This document shows positions 8,462-17,288 of a stretch of 64,000 nt of DNA, one piece after another. The position numbers were made by a program, and so were the translations under genes. The first letter of the stretch is position 1. Each line of letters starts with the position of its first letter. The notes beneath the pieces are model-generated. The model was not told where the DNA came from, searched no databases, and worked only from the letters and a program-made list of their open reading frames with translations. This DNA comes from Clostridiales bacterium (GTDB lineage: Bacteria > Bacillota > Clostridia > TANB77 > CAG-508), in NCBI GenBank assembly GCA_015056485.1, contig SVGD01000008.1, forward strand, positions 1 to 64,000, in the 5' to 3' direction.

Positions 8462-8486
8462 AAAAAAGTGGCTATGCCACTTTTTT
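8462..8486 (-). terminator. Terminator between the dehydrogenase and methyltransferase genes
   Basis: AAAAAAGTGGC (8462-8472) and GCCACTTTTTT (8476-8486) form a perfect 11-bp stem with a TAT loop and T-run. It lies after the dehydrogenase gene on the minus strand. Confidence 0.8.
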
Positions 8487-8516
8487 AATATATAACCTAA
8501 TTTATTTTCAAATATT

Positions 8517-8545
8517 TGTAGGGGCGACCATTGGTCGCCCCTACA
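8517..8545. repeat. GTAG-tagged REP-like palindrome, fully symmetric (unit e)
   Basis: TGTAGGGGCGACC, ATT loop, GGTCGCCCCTACA: the tag is present at both ends, so the 13-bp arms pair completely. Confidence 0.85.
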
Positions 8546-8599
8546 TTTTCTCTACAATTTTTATTATTTATTGAGCATTAACACCTTCTTTAATGTTAA

Positions 8600-8628
8600 C
8601 GGGTCGCCGTGGGCGACGACCCCTACAA
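8600..8628 (-). repeat. GTAG-tagged REP-like palindrome (unit f)
   Basis: Minus strand: TTGTAGGGGTCGTCGCCC, then ACGGCGACCCG. It is the same arm type as units k and q and lies 12 bases after the dehydrogenase stop codon. Confidence 0.85.
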
Positions 8629-8639
8629 TGAATTTAATA

Positions 8640-9572
8640 TTAATTGTTAGCTACATTTACAATATTTTCCGCCAATTCCACATCCATTCTATATACAGCC
8701 TGTTTAGATATTCCTGCAATATGTGGTGTTATTACTACATTTTTTCTATATTTACTAAGTAAATCTTTATACTCATTTACATCTATATCTAATCCAACGT
8801 AAAATGTATCATATGAATCAGCATATTCAATAAGAGCTTCTGTATCTACAACCTCAGTTCTAGATGTATTTATAAATGTTGCTGTTGATTTCATTAATTT
8901 GATTTTATCTTTAGAAATTAAGTTTCTTGTTTCGTTATTTAATGGAATGCTAACATTTATGATATCGCTTTCTTGTAATACTTCATCAAGTGAAACTAAT
9001 TCTACTCCCTTATCTAACACATCTTGATGCTTGTCAGGATTCTTTGTGTAGCATTTTATTTTCATGTTAAATACATTCGCAATTTTAATAACTTCAGCTG
9101 TTATATTACCACATCCAACTAATCCTAATGTTTTATTAGATATATCATCAGGTCTTTCATGAACATTATTTCTATGTCCATTGCCTTCTATAACTAAATG
9201 ATTTGATTCGAAACATCTTTTATTTAACATTAATATTAATGAAAATATATGTTCTGCAACTGATATTGCATTTGCAGTTTTTATATTTACTACTGTAACT
9301 AAAGGTGAATCAAAGAAAATTTTATCTATATGGTCAAGACCAACTGATAAAGTAGCTATTATTTTTGGTGTTTTAACATATTGAATCATATCAGCTGTTA
9401 ATTTTGAAAAAACACCTAAAATTATAATATCATATTCTTTTAATAAAGAAATTAGCTCTTCTCCATTTGGCCTGTTTTTTGTATTATTTATTGTTAATTC
9501 AATACCAGCATTTTCTATAATCTTTTTAGCATCATTATTAAAACCATCAAATACACAATAAGCTCTTTTCAT
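8640..9572 (-). CDS. D-isomer-specific 2-hydroxyacid dehydrogenase
   Basis: Product of 310 residues. NAD(P)-binding glycine motif LGLVGCGNITAEV (about 149-161), then an acidic-to-neutral region after strand 2, the catalytic Arg in INTSRTEVVD (about 234-243), Glu/Asp in LDIDVNE and the catalytic His in TPHIAGIS (about 281-288). This is the plan of phosphoglycerate-dehydrogenase-like enzymes, which interconvert 2-oxo acids and D-2-hydroxy acids. No ACT domain is present. The substrate is uncertain: the short length argues against a full SerA. It is monocistronic, with a terminator at 8462-8486. Confidence 0.87.
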   Translation of the reverse strand: MKRAYCVFDGFNNDAKKIIENAGIELTINNTKNRPNGEELISLLKEYDIIILGVFSKLTADMIQYVKTPKIIATLSVGLDHIDKIFFDSPLVTVVNIKTANAISVAEHIFSLILMLNKRCFESNHLVIEGNGHRNNVHERPDDISNKTLGLVGCGNITAEVIKIANVFNMKIKCYTKNPDKHQDVLDKGVELVSLDEVLQESDIINVSIPLNNETRNLISKDKIKLMKSTATFINTSRTEVVDTEALIEYADSYDTFYVGLDIDVNEYKDLLSKYRKNVVITPHIAGISKQAVYRMDVELAENIVNVANN

Positions 9573-9666
9573 AAAAATACTCCTATACCTTAATTTTTTA
9601 TTTAAATCATCTTATCATATTTAAAATAAATCTGCAACTTGTATTAATTATGAAAAATTGTCACAT

Positions 9667-9695
9667 TTGCAAATTTATGTAAAGTGTGATATAAT
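9667..9695 (+). promoter_or_regulatory. Promoter of cassette 2
   Basis: TTGCAA (9667-9672), 17-bp spacer, TATAAT (9690-9695), followed by a leader of about 40 bases. Confidence 0.85.
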
Positions 9696-9740
9696 ATTTT
9701 CACGTACGCACAAAAATTATGAAAGAGAGGTTTTCAAAAA

Positions 9741-10496
9741 ATGAACACATTCAAATTTGAAAGAAAAGTTATTGTTCGGCTGGATGAAATGATTTCCCGG
9801 TTGAACAGCGTACTTGAAAAAAGAATCGTTGAAGTTTACACTTCAAATGGATTCATGAGCTTAAGCAATGATAAGATTGTTGATTATGTATTTTCTCATA
9901 AAGATACTGTCGATAATCTTGCTGCAGCTCGTAGAGCGAGAGAATTCTTCGAAACAGGCGAAAAATTAGGTGAGTCTTCAGGTATTGATGCATATTTAAA
10001 AGCAGCTTTTCGTCTTTCTTCGGTTTTATCTGAACTTTCTGTTACAGACAGTCATACGGTTCAATGTAAAGTCTCTGTGAGTCCCGCATTAAAAGCAGCT
10101 TTAAACAAGGCCGAGAATACTACCTTGTTTAAACGCGAAGCAGGAAAAGTTTGCGATTTCGTTTATTCAACGCCTACAAACGGATGGTGTTGGGTAGATA
10201 TGACTCACAATACCGGAACAAAGAACTTCGGACTCGTAAGAACAGAAAAAAATTTTAAAAAATTACTTGATTCAGGATACGAAGAAATTACATCAGACGA
10301 TCTCTGCGGTATAAGGATAGCTTATAAATATGAAACAGAGATTAACACAAAATCTGAAAAAGAAAAAATCATAAATGTGTTAAGTGAAGGTCTGTTATAC
10401 TCTAAAGATAATTCACTTATTAAATCTGTTGAAATCTTGTACCCCGACCACTTGCATCACGGAACATATAAAATCTTCATTCCGGATGTACAGTAA
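9741..10496 (+). CDS. Orphan protein of cassette 2, uses CGG as sense codon
   Basis: Product of 251 residues, unrecognised. No signal peptide or membrane helix. The N-terminal half is helical (to about 110); the C-terminal half is mixed and contains a Trp-rich patch (TNGWCWVDMTHN). It is preceded by AGAGAGG and followed by a GC-rich terminator. It runs against its neighbours, and its codons (CTC, TCC, GCC, CGG) unlike those around it point to import. It contains two in-frame CGG codons (9777-9779 and 9798-9800, residues 13 and 20). If the host shifts +1 at CGG, as native genes suggest, translation would stop about five codons after the first. Function unknown. Confidence 0.78.
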   Translation: MNTFKFERKVIVRLDEMISRLNSVLEKRIVEVYTSNGFMSLSNDKIVDYVFSHKDTVDNLAAARRAREFFETGEKLGESSGIDAYLKAAFRLSSVLSELSVTDSHTVQCKVSVSPALKAALNKAENTTLFKREAGKVCDFVYSTPTNGWCWVDMTHNTGTKNFGLVRTEKNFKKLLDSGYEEITSDDLCGIRIAYKYETEINTKSEKEKIINVLSEGLLYSKDNSLIKSVEILYPDHLHHGTYKIFIPDVQ

Positions 10497-10515
10497 TCTC
10501 GCAAACTCTCTTAAA

Positions 10516-10540
10516 AGGCGCCAGTGTAATGCTGGCGCCT
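10516..10540 (+). terminator. Terminator of cassette 2
   Basis: AGGCGCCAG (10516-10524) and CTGGCGCCT (10532-10540) form a perfect GC-rich 9-bp stem 20 bases after the stop codon. Confidence 0.75.
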
Positions 10541-10566
10541 AATTTCCTTTAGATAAAAAATAAATT

Positions 10567-10593
10567 CGGGCGGACACAAGGCCCGCCCCTACA
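10567..10593 (-). repeat. GTAG-tagged REP-like palindrome (unit g)
   Basis: Minus strand: TGTAGGGGCGGGCC, TTG, TGTCCGCCCG; 12 bases after the secA stop codon. Identical in arm type to units d, h, i. Confidence 0.87.
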
Positions 10594-10604
10594 ATATTAT
10601 ATTA

Positions 10605-13340
10605 TTAATTTTTGCCACAACAATTTTTATATTTTTTACCACTGCCGCAACTACAAGGGTCGTTTCTACCTATTTTTGGCTCATTATTTACAACAGTTGT
10701 TTGAACTGGTTGTTCTTTAGCTACCTTTGGACCTGCATTATTTAAAACATTTTGTAATCCTTCTTTTGTTATTTTTACAGTATCTTTTCTTTCTTTTCTG
10801 TCAGTTCTATCAATATTTAATAATATCTTAGTTACATCAAATTTTATATCATTAACCATTTGGTCGAACATGTCAAAACCTTCAATTCTATATTGAACTA
10901 CTGGGTCTTTTTGTCCATATGCTCTTAATCCTATTCCATCTTTTAATTCATCCATGCTATCAATATGATTCATCCATTTTTGGTCAACAACTTTAAGCAT
11001 TACTACTCTTTCTACTTCTCTTAAATCTGCTTCTCCAAACTCTTCTTCTTTTTTACTGTATTTATCTAGAATTTTTTCATTAACTTCTTCAATAACTTTA
11101 GCTTCATTTATATGTTTAGCTTCTAAAGATTCTAAATTAGTAATACCAAATTGAGTTTTTATATCAGCTTTTAATCCTTCTACATTTAATTCTTCACCAA
11201 CATGTGATAATACAATTTGTTCTGCAACAGTAGAAAACATCTTTAATATTTTATCTTTTAGATTTTCTCCATCTAAAACTTGACGTCTTTCACCATAGAT
11301 TATTTCTCTTTGAGTATTCATAACATCATCATATTGTAATACATGTTTTCTAATGCTGAAATGTTTTCCTTCTACTTTTCTTTGTGCTGATTCAACTGTT
11401 TTTGATAAAAGACCCATTTGTAAAGGCATATTTTCATCTACACCTAAAGAATTGTATACAGAAGTAACCATATCTCCACCGAAAATTTTCATCAAATCAT
11501 CTTCTAATGAAATATAGAATCTTGATTCTCCTGGGTCTCCTTGACGTCCACTACGTCCTCTTAACTGATTATCAATTCTTCTTGATTCATGTCTTTCTGT
11601 TCCTATTATTTTTAAACCACCTGCTGCTAAAACTTTTTCTTTTTCTTCTTTTATTTCATCATTAAATTTTTGTTCGTACTCAGCAAATACTTTTCTAGCA
11701 TTTAAAATTTCTTCGTCATCTGTTTCATTATGAGCTGTAGATTGTTCAATTAGTTCGTCACTGTATCCACGTTTTTTCATTTCTTGTTTTGCTAAGAATT
11801 CACTATTTCCTCCAAGCATAATGTCTGTACCACGTCCTGCCATATTTGTAGCAATTGTAACTGCGCCAAACTTTCCTGCTTGTGCAATAATAGAAGCTTC
11901 TTTTTCATGATATTTAGCATTTAAAACTTCATGTTTTATACCTTCTCTTTTTAATATGCTGCTTAATTTCTCTGATTTTTCAATTGAAACTGTACCAACT
12001 AAAACTGGTTGTCCTTTTTCATAACTTTCTTTAATGTCTCTAACAACAGCATTAAATTTTGCTCTTTCATTTTTATAAATAACATCATTTTGGTCTTTTC
12101 TAACCATAGGTTTGTTTGTTGGAATAGATATAACATCTAAATTATAGATTTCTCTGAATTCAGATTCTTCTGTCATTGCTGTACCTGTCATACCTGCTAA
12201 TTTGTTATACATTCTAAAATAGTTTTGGAATGTAATGGTTGCTAAAGTTTTTGATTCATTAGCTATTTTAACATGTTCTTTAGCTTCAATTGCTTGATGA
12301 AGTCCATTGTTATATCTTCTTCCATACATAATTCTTCCTGTAAATTCATCAACAATTAATACTTCTCCATCTTTTACAATGTAATCTATTTCATTTTTCA
12401 TTACACCATGTGCTCTTAATGCTTGATTTATATGATGAACTATTTCTGAGTTGTCTATATCATTTAGATTTTCTAATTTAAAGAATTCTTCTGCTTTTTT
12501 AATACCTTTTGCAGTTAGTGATGATGATTTTGCTTTTAAATCTACAATATAATCATAGTTTTCATTATCCTCTGCTTGTTCTTCATTTTTAACATCTTCT
12601 TCAATTATAACTTTTGAAGATAGTTTTCTTACAAAATCATTTGCTTGTTGATATAAAATAGAAGATTCATTGGCTGTTCCAGAAATAATTAATGGCGTAC
12701 GTGCCTCATCTATTAAAATACTATCTATTTCATCGACAATAGCATAATTTAACGGTCTTTGAACCATTTGTTCTTTATGTATAACCATGTTATCTCTTAA
12801 ATAATCGAATCCATATTCATTGTTTGTTCCATATGTTATATCACAATTGTATGCAGCTTGTTTTTGAGCTTTATTCATTCCTTGAACAATAAGTCCAACT
12901 GTTAATCCTAAGAATTTGTATAATTTACCCATCCATTCACTATCTCTTTTAGCTAGGTAATCATTTACAGTAACAACATGTACACCTTTTCCTGTTAAGG
13001 CATTTAAGTATACAGGTAAAGTTCCAACTAATGTTTTACCTTCTCCAGTTTTCATTTCTGCAATTCTACCTTGGTGTAATATAATTCCACCAATTAACTG
13101 AACATCAAAATGTCTCATTCCTAAAACTCTTTTTGAAGCTTCTCTAACAACAGCAAAAGCCTCTGGTAAAATATCATCTAATGTTTTACCATTTGCTAAT
13201 TTTTCTTTTAATTCAGCTGTTTTTCCTTGTAATTCTTTATCTGATAATTTTGAAATACTCTCTTCTAATGAATTTATTTTTTCAACTAAAGGTCTAACTC
13301 TTTTAACTTCTTTTTCACTATATGATTTAAATAATCCCAT
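10605..13340 (-). CDS. secA: Preprotein translocase ATPase SecA
   Basis: Product of 911 residues, the motor that drives unfolded proteins through SecYEG. Walker A is [15 protein letters not shown] near the N-terminus, the DEAD-type box is [16 protein letters not shown], the preprotein cross-linking domain lies between, and helicase motifs [14 protein letters not shown] and [16 protein letters not shown] follow. The C-terminus is a SEC-C zinc domain ([13 protein letters not shown]), which binds SecB-like partners or phospholipid. I place the start at the ATG at 13338-13340 because it begins the usual MGLFKS and has AAAGAGG ahead; an in-frame codon 20 residues upstream has no site. Housekeeping gene; no in-frame CGG. 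Confidence 0.97.
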   Translation of the reverse strand: MGLFKSYSEKEVKRVRPLVEKINSLEESISKLSDKELQGKTAELKEKLANGKTLDDILPEAFAVVREASKRVLGMRHFDVQLIGGIILHQGRIAEMKTGEGKTLVGTLPVYLNALTGKGVHVVTVNDYLAKRDSEWMGKLYKFLGLTVGLIVQGMNKAQKQAAYNCDITYGTNNEYGFDYLRDNMVIHKEQMVQRPLNYAIVDEIDSILIDEARTPLIISGTANESSILYQQANDFVRKLSSKVIIEEDVKNEEQAEDNENYDYIVDLKAKSSSLTAKGIKKAEEFFKLENLNDIDNSEIVHHINQALRAHGVMKNEIDYIVKDGEVLIVDEFTGRIMYGRRYNNGLHQAIEAKEHVKIANESKTLATITFQNYFRMYNKLAGMTGTAMTEESEFREIYNLDVISIPTNKPMVRKDQNDVIYKNERAKFNAVVRDIKESYEKGQPVLVGTVSIEKSEKLSSILKREGIKHEVLNAKYHEKEASIIAQAGKFGAVTIATNMAGRGTDIMLGGNSEFLAKQEMKKRGYSDELIEQSTAHNETDDEEILNARKVFAEYEQKFNDEIKEEKEKVLAAGGLKIIGTERHESRRIDNQLRGRSGRQGDPGESRFYISLEDDLMKIFGGDMVTSVYNSLGVDENMPLQMGLLSKTVESAQRKVEGKHFSIRKHVLQYDDVMNTQREIIYGERRQVLDGENLKDKILKMFSTVAEQIVLSHVGEELNVEGLKADIKTQFGITNLESLEAKHINEAKVIEEVNEKILDKYSKKEEEFGEADLREVERVVMLKVVDQKWMNHIDSMDELKDGIGLRAYGQKDPVVQYRIEGFDMFDQMVNDIKFDVTKILLNIDRTDRKERKDTVKITKEGLQNVLNNAGPKVAKEQPVQTTVVNNEPKIGRNDPCSCGSGKKYKNCCGKN

Positions 13341-13481
13341 TAAAAATAACCTCTTTTCTGATTGTATAATTATTGTTTTTTTCACAACAAAATATATCAT
13401 GAATTAGAATATATTGCAATAAAATCACATAGAATTTAGTAATTAAAAAATTATTGTTTGATAGGATTATATTATTACGTT

Positions 13482-13508
13482 TGTAGGGGCGGGCCTTGTG
13501 TCCGCCCA
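13482..13508 (+). repeat. GTAG-tagged REP-like palindrome (unit h)
   Basis: TGTAGGGGCGGGCC, TTG, TGTCCGCCC. It forms an almost perfect large palindrome with unit i, separated by about 15 bases. Confidence 0.87.
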
Positions 13509-13521
13509 AAACATCAAAAAC

Positions 13522-13550
13522 GACGGGCGGACACAAGGCCCGCCCCTACA
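13522..13550 (-). repeat. GTAG-tagged REP-like palindrome (unit i)
   Basis: Exact inverse of unit h, with the tag at the right end. The h/i pair has its tags facing outward, the BIME arrangement. Confidence 0.87.
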
Positions 13551-13584
13551 TAACAATCTAAATAATTAAGAAAGAGGTTTTTAT

Positions 13585-14121
13585 ATGTTTATTTATAATA
13601 TTAAATTAAATGGAAAATCGTTATTTAAAATAGTTTTTGCAATTTTAGTTGTTATTATTTCAGCATTGTTTTTGACATCTTCATGTAAGCTATTATCTTC
13701 AAGTTTTAAAGTTAAAGATAGTGTAAATACAGATATTAATAATATATCTCCAGATAATTATACCAATGTTTTAAAAGCTGTTTATGAAGACATAGATACA
13801 TATATAGGAAAAGAAATATGTTTTACTGGATATGTTTATAGATTAAAAGATTTCAATGAAAAACAATTTGTTTTAGCAAGAAATATGGTAGCAAATGACC
13901 CAAATACAACTTTTGTTGTTGGATTTTTATGTGAATGCGATAAATCATCTGAATACCCTGAAAACTCATGGGTTAAAATTACTGGAACAATAAAAAAAGG
14001 TTATTATAAAGGTGAAATTCCTATTGTTAAAATTAATCAAATAGAATCAACTGAAGAACCTAAAGATAAATTAGTTCCAATGCCAGATGACACGTATATT
14101 CCTACATCAGTTGCTCTCTAA
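13585..14121 (+). CDS. Membrane-anchored protein with a YcgQ/TIGR03943 C-terminal domain
   Basis: Product of 178 residues: one N-terminal membrane segment (about 14-35) possibly serving as an uncleaved signal (a Cys occurs at LTSSC, so a lipoprotein is conceivable), then an extracytoplasmic domain. The domain carries IGKEICFTGYVYR, FVVGFLCECDKSSEYPENSWVKITGTI and IPIVKINQIE, matching the soluble C-terminal part of YcgQ-type proteins that are usually coupled to a YcgR/YraQ permease. The usual permease partner and N-terminal membrane part are absent here. An AGAAAGAGG site precedes the ATG. It is convergent with the gene at 14163-14732. Confidence 0.7.
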   Translation: MFIYNIKLNGKSLFKIVFAILVVIISALFLTSSCKLLSSSFKVKDSVNTDINNISPDNYTNVLKAVYEDIDTYIGKEICFTGYVYRLKDFNEKQFVLARNMVANDPNTTFVVGFLCECDKSSEYPENSWVKITGTIKKGYYKGEIPIVKINQIESTEEPKDKLVPMPDDTYIPTSVAL

Positions 14122-14131
14122 AAATGAAACA

Positions 14132-14152
14132 GCGCCTGTTTTTCACAGGCGC
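14132..14152 (-). terminator. Terminator of cassette 3
   Basis: GCGCCTGT (14132-14139) and ACAGGCGC (14145-14152) form an 8-bp GC-rich stem. On the minus strand it is followed by TGTTTCATTTTT. It lies between convergent genes and may serve both. Confidence 0.75.
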
Positions 14153-14162
14153 CGGCAGAGGT

Positions 14163-14732
14163 TTAATCCACGGAAACGTATATAGTTATTTCATTACCAC
14201 TTCTTAAGTAGGTATAGCCATAACTTTCCACGTCTTCGCGGAATAGGCCTTTTTCTGCAACCTTCATATGTTCTTCGGGAATAATCATTGTTGCACAGCG
14301 GTTAGACATTTCCGAAGTAACAACCTCGAGTTCGTGAAGAAGCCACTCTCTTGCCGAAGTGTATTCCTCATCTGAAATGCCTTCTTTGGCTTCTTTATAT
14401 CTCTCGTAGATTTCCTTGGGGGAGTGACCGAAAATGCCCTTATCGTTTGTCGCATCGGTTATTACAAGGTAGTAAATATTTTCACTATCCTCATACTCGC
14501 GTTCTCTTATGGCAAATCCTGTTCCCTCGAGCAATTTTGTGACCCATTCAGAATTGAAGAAGTCGGGAATCGCTGTGTTAAAGTCAATGAAGTGCAGTCT
14601 CATCGAGTAGTCATACATTCTGTCGACCATCTGAGCGACTCTAATAGAAAATTTGCTTTCGGCATCGCGCTTTGTAACTTCCGCTTTAAGTGCCTTTCTT
14701 ACTTCGGCTGCAGTATAGATGTTGAATGACAT
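14163..14732 (-). CDS. Orphan protein of cassette 3
   Basis: Product of 189 residues, unrecognised. The start is the ATG at 14730-14732, which has TAGGAGG ahead; an in-frame codon 14 residues upstream overlaps the promoter leader and is not used. The sequence is mostly helical with many charged residues (AAEVRKALKAEVTKRDAESKF at the start is a clear helix) and a C-terminal strand region ending ITIYVSVD. It is cytosolic by appearance. G+C and codon use (CGC, GAG, CTG, GCC) differ sharply from ytvI next door. Its -35 box lies directly beside the ytvI stop codon, as if inserted there. Confidence 0.8.
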   Translation of the reverse strand: MSFNIYTAAEVRKALKAEVTKRDAESKFSIRVAQMVDRMYDYSMRLHFIDFNTAIPDFFNSEWVTKLLEGTGFAIREREYEDSENIYYLVITDATNDKGIFGHSPKEIYERYKEAKEGISDEEYTSAREWLLHELEVVTSEMSNRCATMIIPEEHMKVAEKGLFREDVESYGYTYLRSGNEITIYVSVD

Positions 14733-14775
14733 AGTGAGTAACCTCCTAATGAAAATTTTTTTCAACTGCACCAAA

Positions 14776-14804
14776 ATTATACCACATTATGTCTATTTAT
14801 GCAA
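14776..14804 (-). promoter_or_regulatory. Promoter of cassette 3
   Basis: Minus strand: TTGCAT (14799-14804), 17-bp spacer, TATAAT (14776-14781). The -35 box abuts the stop codon of ytvI (14806-14808). Confidence 0.85.
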
Positions 14805-14805
14805 G

Positions 14806-15892
14806 CTATATTCTATTCATTATATTTTTTACTACTCCTTCATCAATCATAGTACTAAAAATATCTTTTAATATAATAAATATAATTGGTCCTATAAATA
14901 ATCCTATTAAGCCTGATATTTTAAATCCAGTATACATTGCAATTAAAGTAAATATAGGATGTATACCTATTTTACTACTTACAATTCTAGGTTCTAAAAA
15001 TTGTCTTACTACTAATACTATAACGTATAAAACTATTAAACATATACCTAATGTAATATTACCATTACATGCAGAAATTATTGCCCATGGAGTCAAAACA
15101 GTACCTGCTCCTAATATAGGTAAAGCATCAACAAATGCTATTACTATAGCAATTATTAATGGAAATTTTACATCTAGTCCTACCCATTTAAAAATATATA
15201 ATCCGAATTAAGACTTCTAAAAAAGTAATACCTACTAGTATCGCTTCTGCTTTTAAATAACAGCCTAATGAAGATATTATCTTTTTCAATTTGCTTCTAA
15301 ATTTTTTTAACCATATACTTGGAAAATGATGTTCTAATTGATCTAAAATAAATAATTTATCAGAACATATAAAATAAGTTGATAAAATAGTTATAACAAT
15401 ATAAACGCCTATTATAGGTAATGATTTTATACCTTGAAGAATATTAGTTAAAATATCTACTATAAAATTATTAATAAATGATATAACATTTTCTGTTGAA
15501 CTATTTATTAAAGAAACAATTTGCTCTGGTAAATTTAATCTATTTAAATTAATTCTATCAAGTATATTATAAATTTTTTGTATATATATATTTGAATTTT
15601 GTAATAAATTATATGATTCTGTAATCAGTGTTATTATGCCAAAAGCTATTAATGATAATAAAATCATAAAGAATATTATAAGAACAATCACAGAACTTGT
15701 CTTTCTAGTTAAAGAAGTCTTTTTACTTATAAATTTTATAATTGGTTCTATTAATAAAGATATTATAAAACCAATTAAAAAAGGTATGTAAAATATTGCG
15801 AGTTTTAAACCTAAAAAAATAACAGCAATAGATATGATGAACAAACTAAGTCTTTTTAAAACTTTTATCCAATAATTCATATCTATTACCAT
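14806..15892 (-). CDS. ytvI: YtvI/AI-2E-type membrane protein, read through one CGG +1 shift
   Basis: The first frame gives about 229 residues and stops shortly after the CGG at 15203-15205. Skipping the C changes I-R-I-I-Y-F-stop into I-G-L-Y-I-F-K-W-V-G-L-D, followed by DALPILGAGTVLTPW and a C-terminal membrane part with GFKISGLIGLFIGPI. The joined product has 361 residues and about eight hydrophobic segments, the AI-2E exporter (PerM) family; the sporulation-linked YtvI branch fits by length and organism. DxLPxxGxGxxxxPW is a family hallmark and lies after the shift, so the unshifted product would lack it. Start ATG 15890-15892 has GGGAGGA. It lies downstream of a CBS-domain gene. Confidence 0.8.
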
Positions 15893-15904
15893 TATTATTC
15901 CTCC

Positions 15905-16342
15905 CTACTCTGCATTTTTAGCATTTTTTCCACACTTACAAATTCCTTCAACAGTACTTGAAATTTGATTAGTATCACATTTTTTTGTTAAATCTCCCAA
16001 AGTAATGATGCCAACTATAGCATTGTTATCAACTACGGGAATTCTTCTTATTTGACACTCTGACATCATTTTACTTGCCTCAGAGATATCTGCTTCAGAT
16101 GAAATTTCATATACTTTTGTTGTCATAACTTCACTTATAGGAGTTTTGTTTGTATCTTTATTACATGCTAAACTACGAAGAATTAAATCTCTATCTGTTA
16201 CTAATCCTACAACTTTATTATTGTTATCACACACCGGTATACATCCTACATGCTTGTCTAACATTAGTTTTGCAACTTCACATACTTTTGCTTCTGGTTT
16301 AACACAAGAAACATCATTACACATACATTCTTTTACTTTCAT
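15905..16342 (-). CDS. CBS-domain pair protein
   Basis: Product of 145 residues made of two CBS repeats (about 5-60 and 72-127) with the typical HVGCIPVCD and VVGLVTDRDL strings, then a short tail with two Cys (ICKCGK). Stand-alone CBS pairs bind adenosyl ligands such as AMP, ATP or SAM and act as regulators of other proteins; the family includes YhcV/CcpN-linked and stress proteins. The two extra Cys at each end (MKVKECMCN and ICKCG) could bind a metal. Start has a weak AAAGGCTGG site. It sits 12 bases upstream of ytvI and is probably co-transcribed. Target unknown. Confidence 0.85.
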   Translation of the reverse strand: MKVKECMCNDVSCVKPEAKVCEVAKLMLDKHVGCIPVCDNNNKVVGLVTDRDLILRSLACNKDTNKTPISEVMTTKVYEISSEADISEASKMMSECQIRRIPVVDNNAIVGIITLGDLTKKCDTNQISSTVEGICKCGKNAKNAE

Positions 16343-16442
16343 TTTTTACCAGCCTTTCTGTTTATTATTTAATGTTAGTATGTGCAATTAATAATATTTT
16401 TATGTGATAAAAAATTTATTAATTTAATGAATAATGAATGTT

Positions 16443-16500
16443 AGAATTTGCTGTTTTACAGCAAATTCTTTCTTATATTATTCATTATTCACTATTAATT
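16443..16500. repeat. AT-rich hairpin repeat, copy 1
   Basis: AGAATTTGCTGT (16443-16454) and ACAGCAAATTCT (16458-16469) form a perfect 12-bp stem, followed by ATTATTCATTATTCACTATT. A second copy with the same layout lies at 53694-53760. Both precede the stop codon of a minus-strand gene. Confidence 0.65.
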
Positions 16501-16506
16501 ATTTAT

Positions 16507-17055
16507 TTAAAATGGTCTGTATGGTTGATTAAAAAATGGTGGTTGTGGTCTTGGTCTTGGAGGTGGCGGATTCATTCCTCCGGGTCTATTTATAAATTCT
16601 CTTAGAATTAAAATTCTAATTAAATCCTGTAATAACCTATTTCTTCTTCGTGGTTCTCGTTTTTCTTCAGGTTCTTTTGCATTCGGATTTCTTACATCTC
16701 CATTTCGTAGTGGAGCAGATTGTTTTGTTTGTGAGCTACTTCTATCGTTTTCAGGTTCAATAATATCGTAAATTTCATTTGTCATATTATTTAATAATTC
16801 TTCGTCTATTCTTCTGTTTTGGTTTTGCATACAGAATTTACAAACTATTGGATATGTAACTTTATAGATTTCAGGATACATATTGTTTAACTCTTCATTG
16901 TTTGTGTTTATATTTATGTTTGCAGCTGTGTTATAAAAATCTTGATAATATCTGTCTTCTCCAAAATTTGAATAAGAATTATTATAAATGGTATTATAAT
17001 CAGGATTGTATCCTAATATACCTCTCATATAGTTTTCGTAGTCTTGATATTCCAT
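16507..17055 (-). CDS. Asn/Tyr-rich protein with proline-rich tail, unknown function
   Basis: Product of 182 residues. The N-terminus is rich in Asn and Tyr (NYMRGILGYNPDYN). The middle has a conserved-looking YPIVCKFCMQNQNRRIDEELLNNMTNEIYDII with a C-x-x-C pair. A disordered charged stretch follows, then RRRNRLLQDLIRILILREFINR, and the tail is PPPPRPRPQPPFF. No signal peptide or membrane helix. This composition resembles small spore-coat-like proteins of Clostridia, but I do not recognise a family, and that idea is only inference. A strong AGGAGG site precedes the ATG. Confidence 0.65.
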   Translation of the reverse strand: MEYQDYENYMRGILGYNPDYNTIYNNSYSNFGEDRYYQDFYNTAANININTNNEELNNMYPEIYKVTYPIVCKFCMQNQNRRIDEELLNNMTNEIYDIIEPENDRSSSQTKQSAPLRNGDVRNPNAKEPEEKREPRRRNRLLQDLIRILILREFINRPGGMNPPPPRPRPQPPFFNQPYRPF

Positions 17056-17210
17056 ATATATTTACCTCCTGTTTTATTTAAATATATGCAGATTAAATAT
17101 AATTTATGAAAATATCAATAATATAATTTTTTGACTTTTATAACCGTAGTATATAAATTTTCTCATTGGAACTTTAAAGGTCTCAAGGGTAATCCGTATG
17201 CTAGGGCTTG

Positions 17211-17237
17211 CGGGCGGACACAGGGCCCGCCCCTACA
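17211..17237 (-). repeat. GTAG-tagged REP-like palindrome (unit j)
   Basis: Minus strand: TGTAGGGGCGGGCC, CTG, TGTCCGCCCG. One base in the loop region differs from units d, g, h, i. Confidence 0.85.
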
Positions 17238-17243
17238 AATATA

Positions 17244-17272
17244 AAAAAACACCGCATAATGCGATGTTTTTT
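17244..17272 (-). terminator. Terminator of the cadherin-like gene
   Basis: AAAACA with GCAT pairs with ATGC and TGTTTT through a small mismatch, centred on 17258. T-run on the minus strand, 16 bases after the stop codon. Confidence 0.65.
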
Positions 17273-17288
17273 ATAAATTATATATTAA

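Noticed and set aside
10605-13400. SecA beginning 20 residues upstream
   Set aside because: The upstream codon lacks a binding site and the extension is not in the family; the ATG at 13340 has AAAGAGG and the usual MGLFKS start.
13327-13536. Small minus-strand ORF ending in GHKARPYK upstream of secA, and a similar plus-strand one at 17198-17419
   Set aside because: They are translations of the palindromes themselves and of secA's start region, with no binding site.
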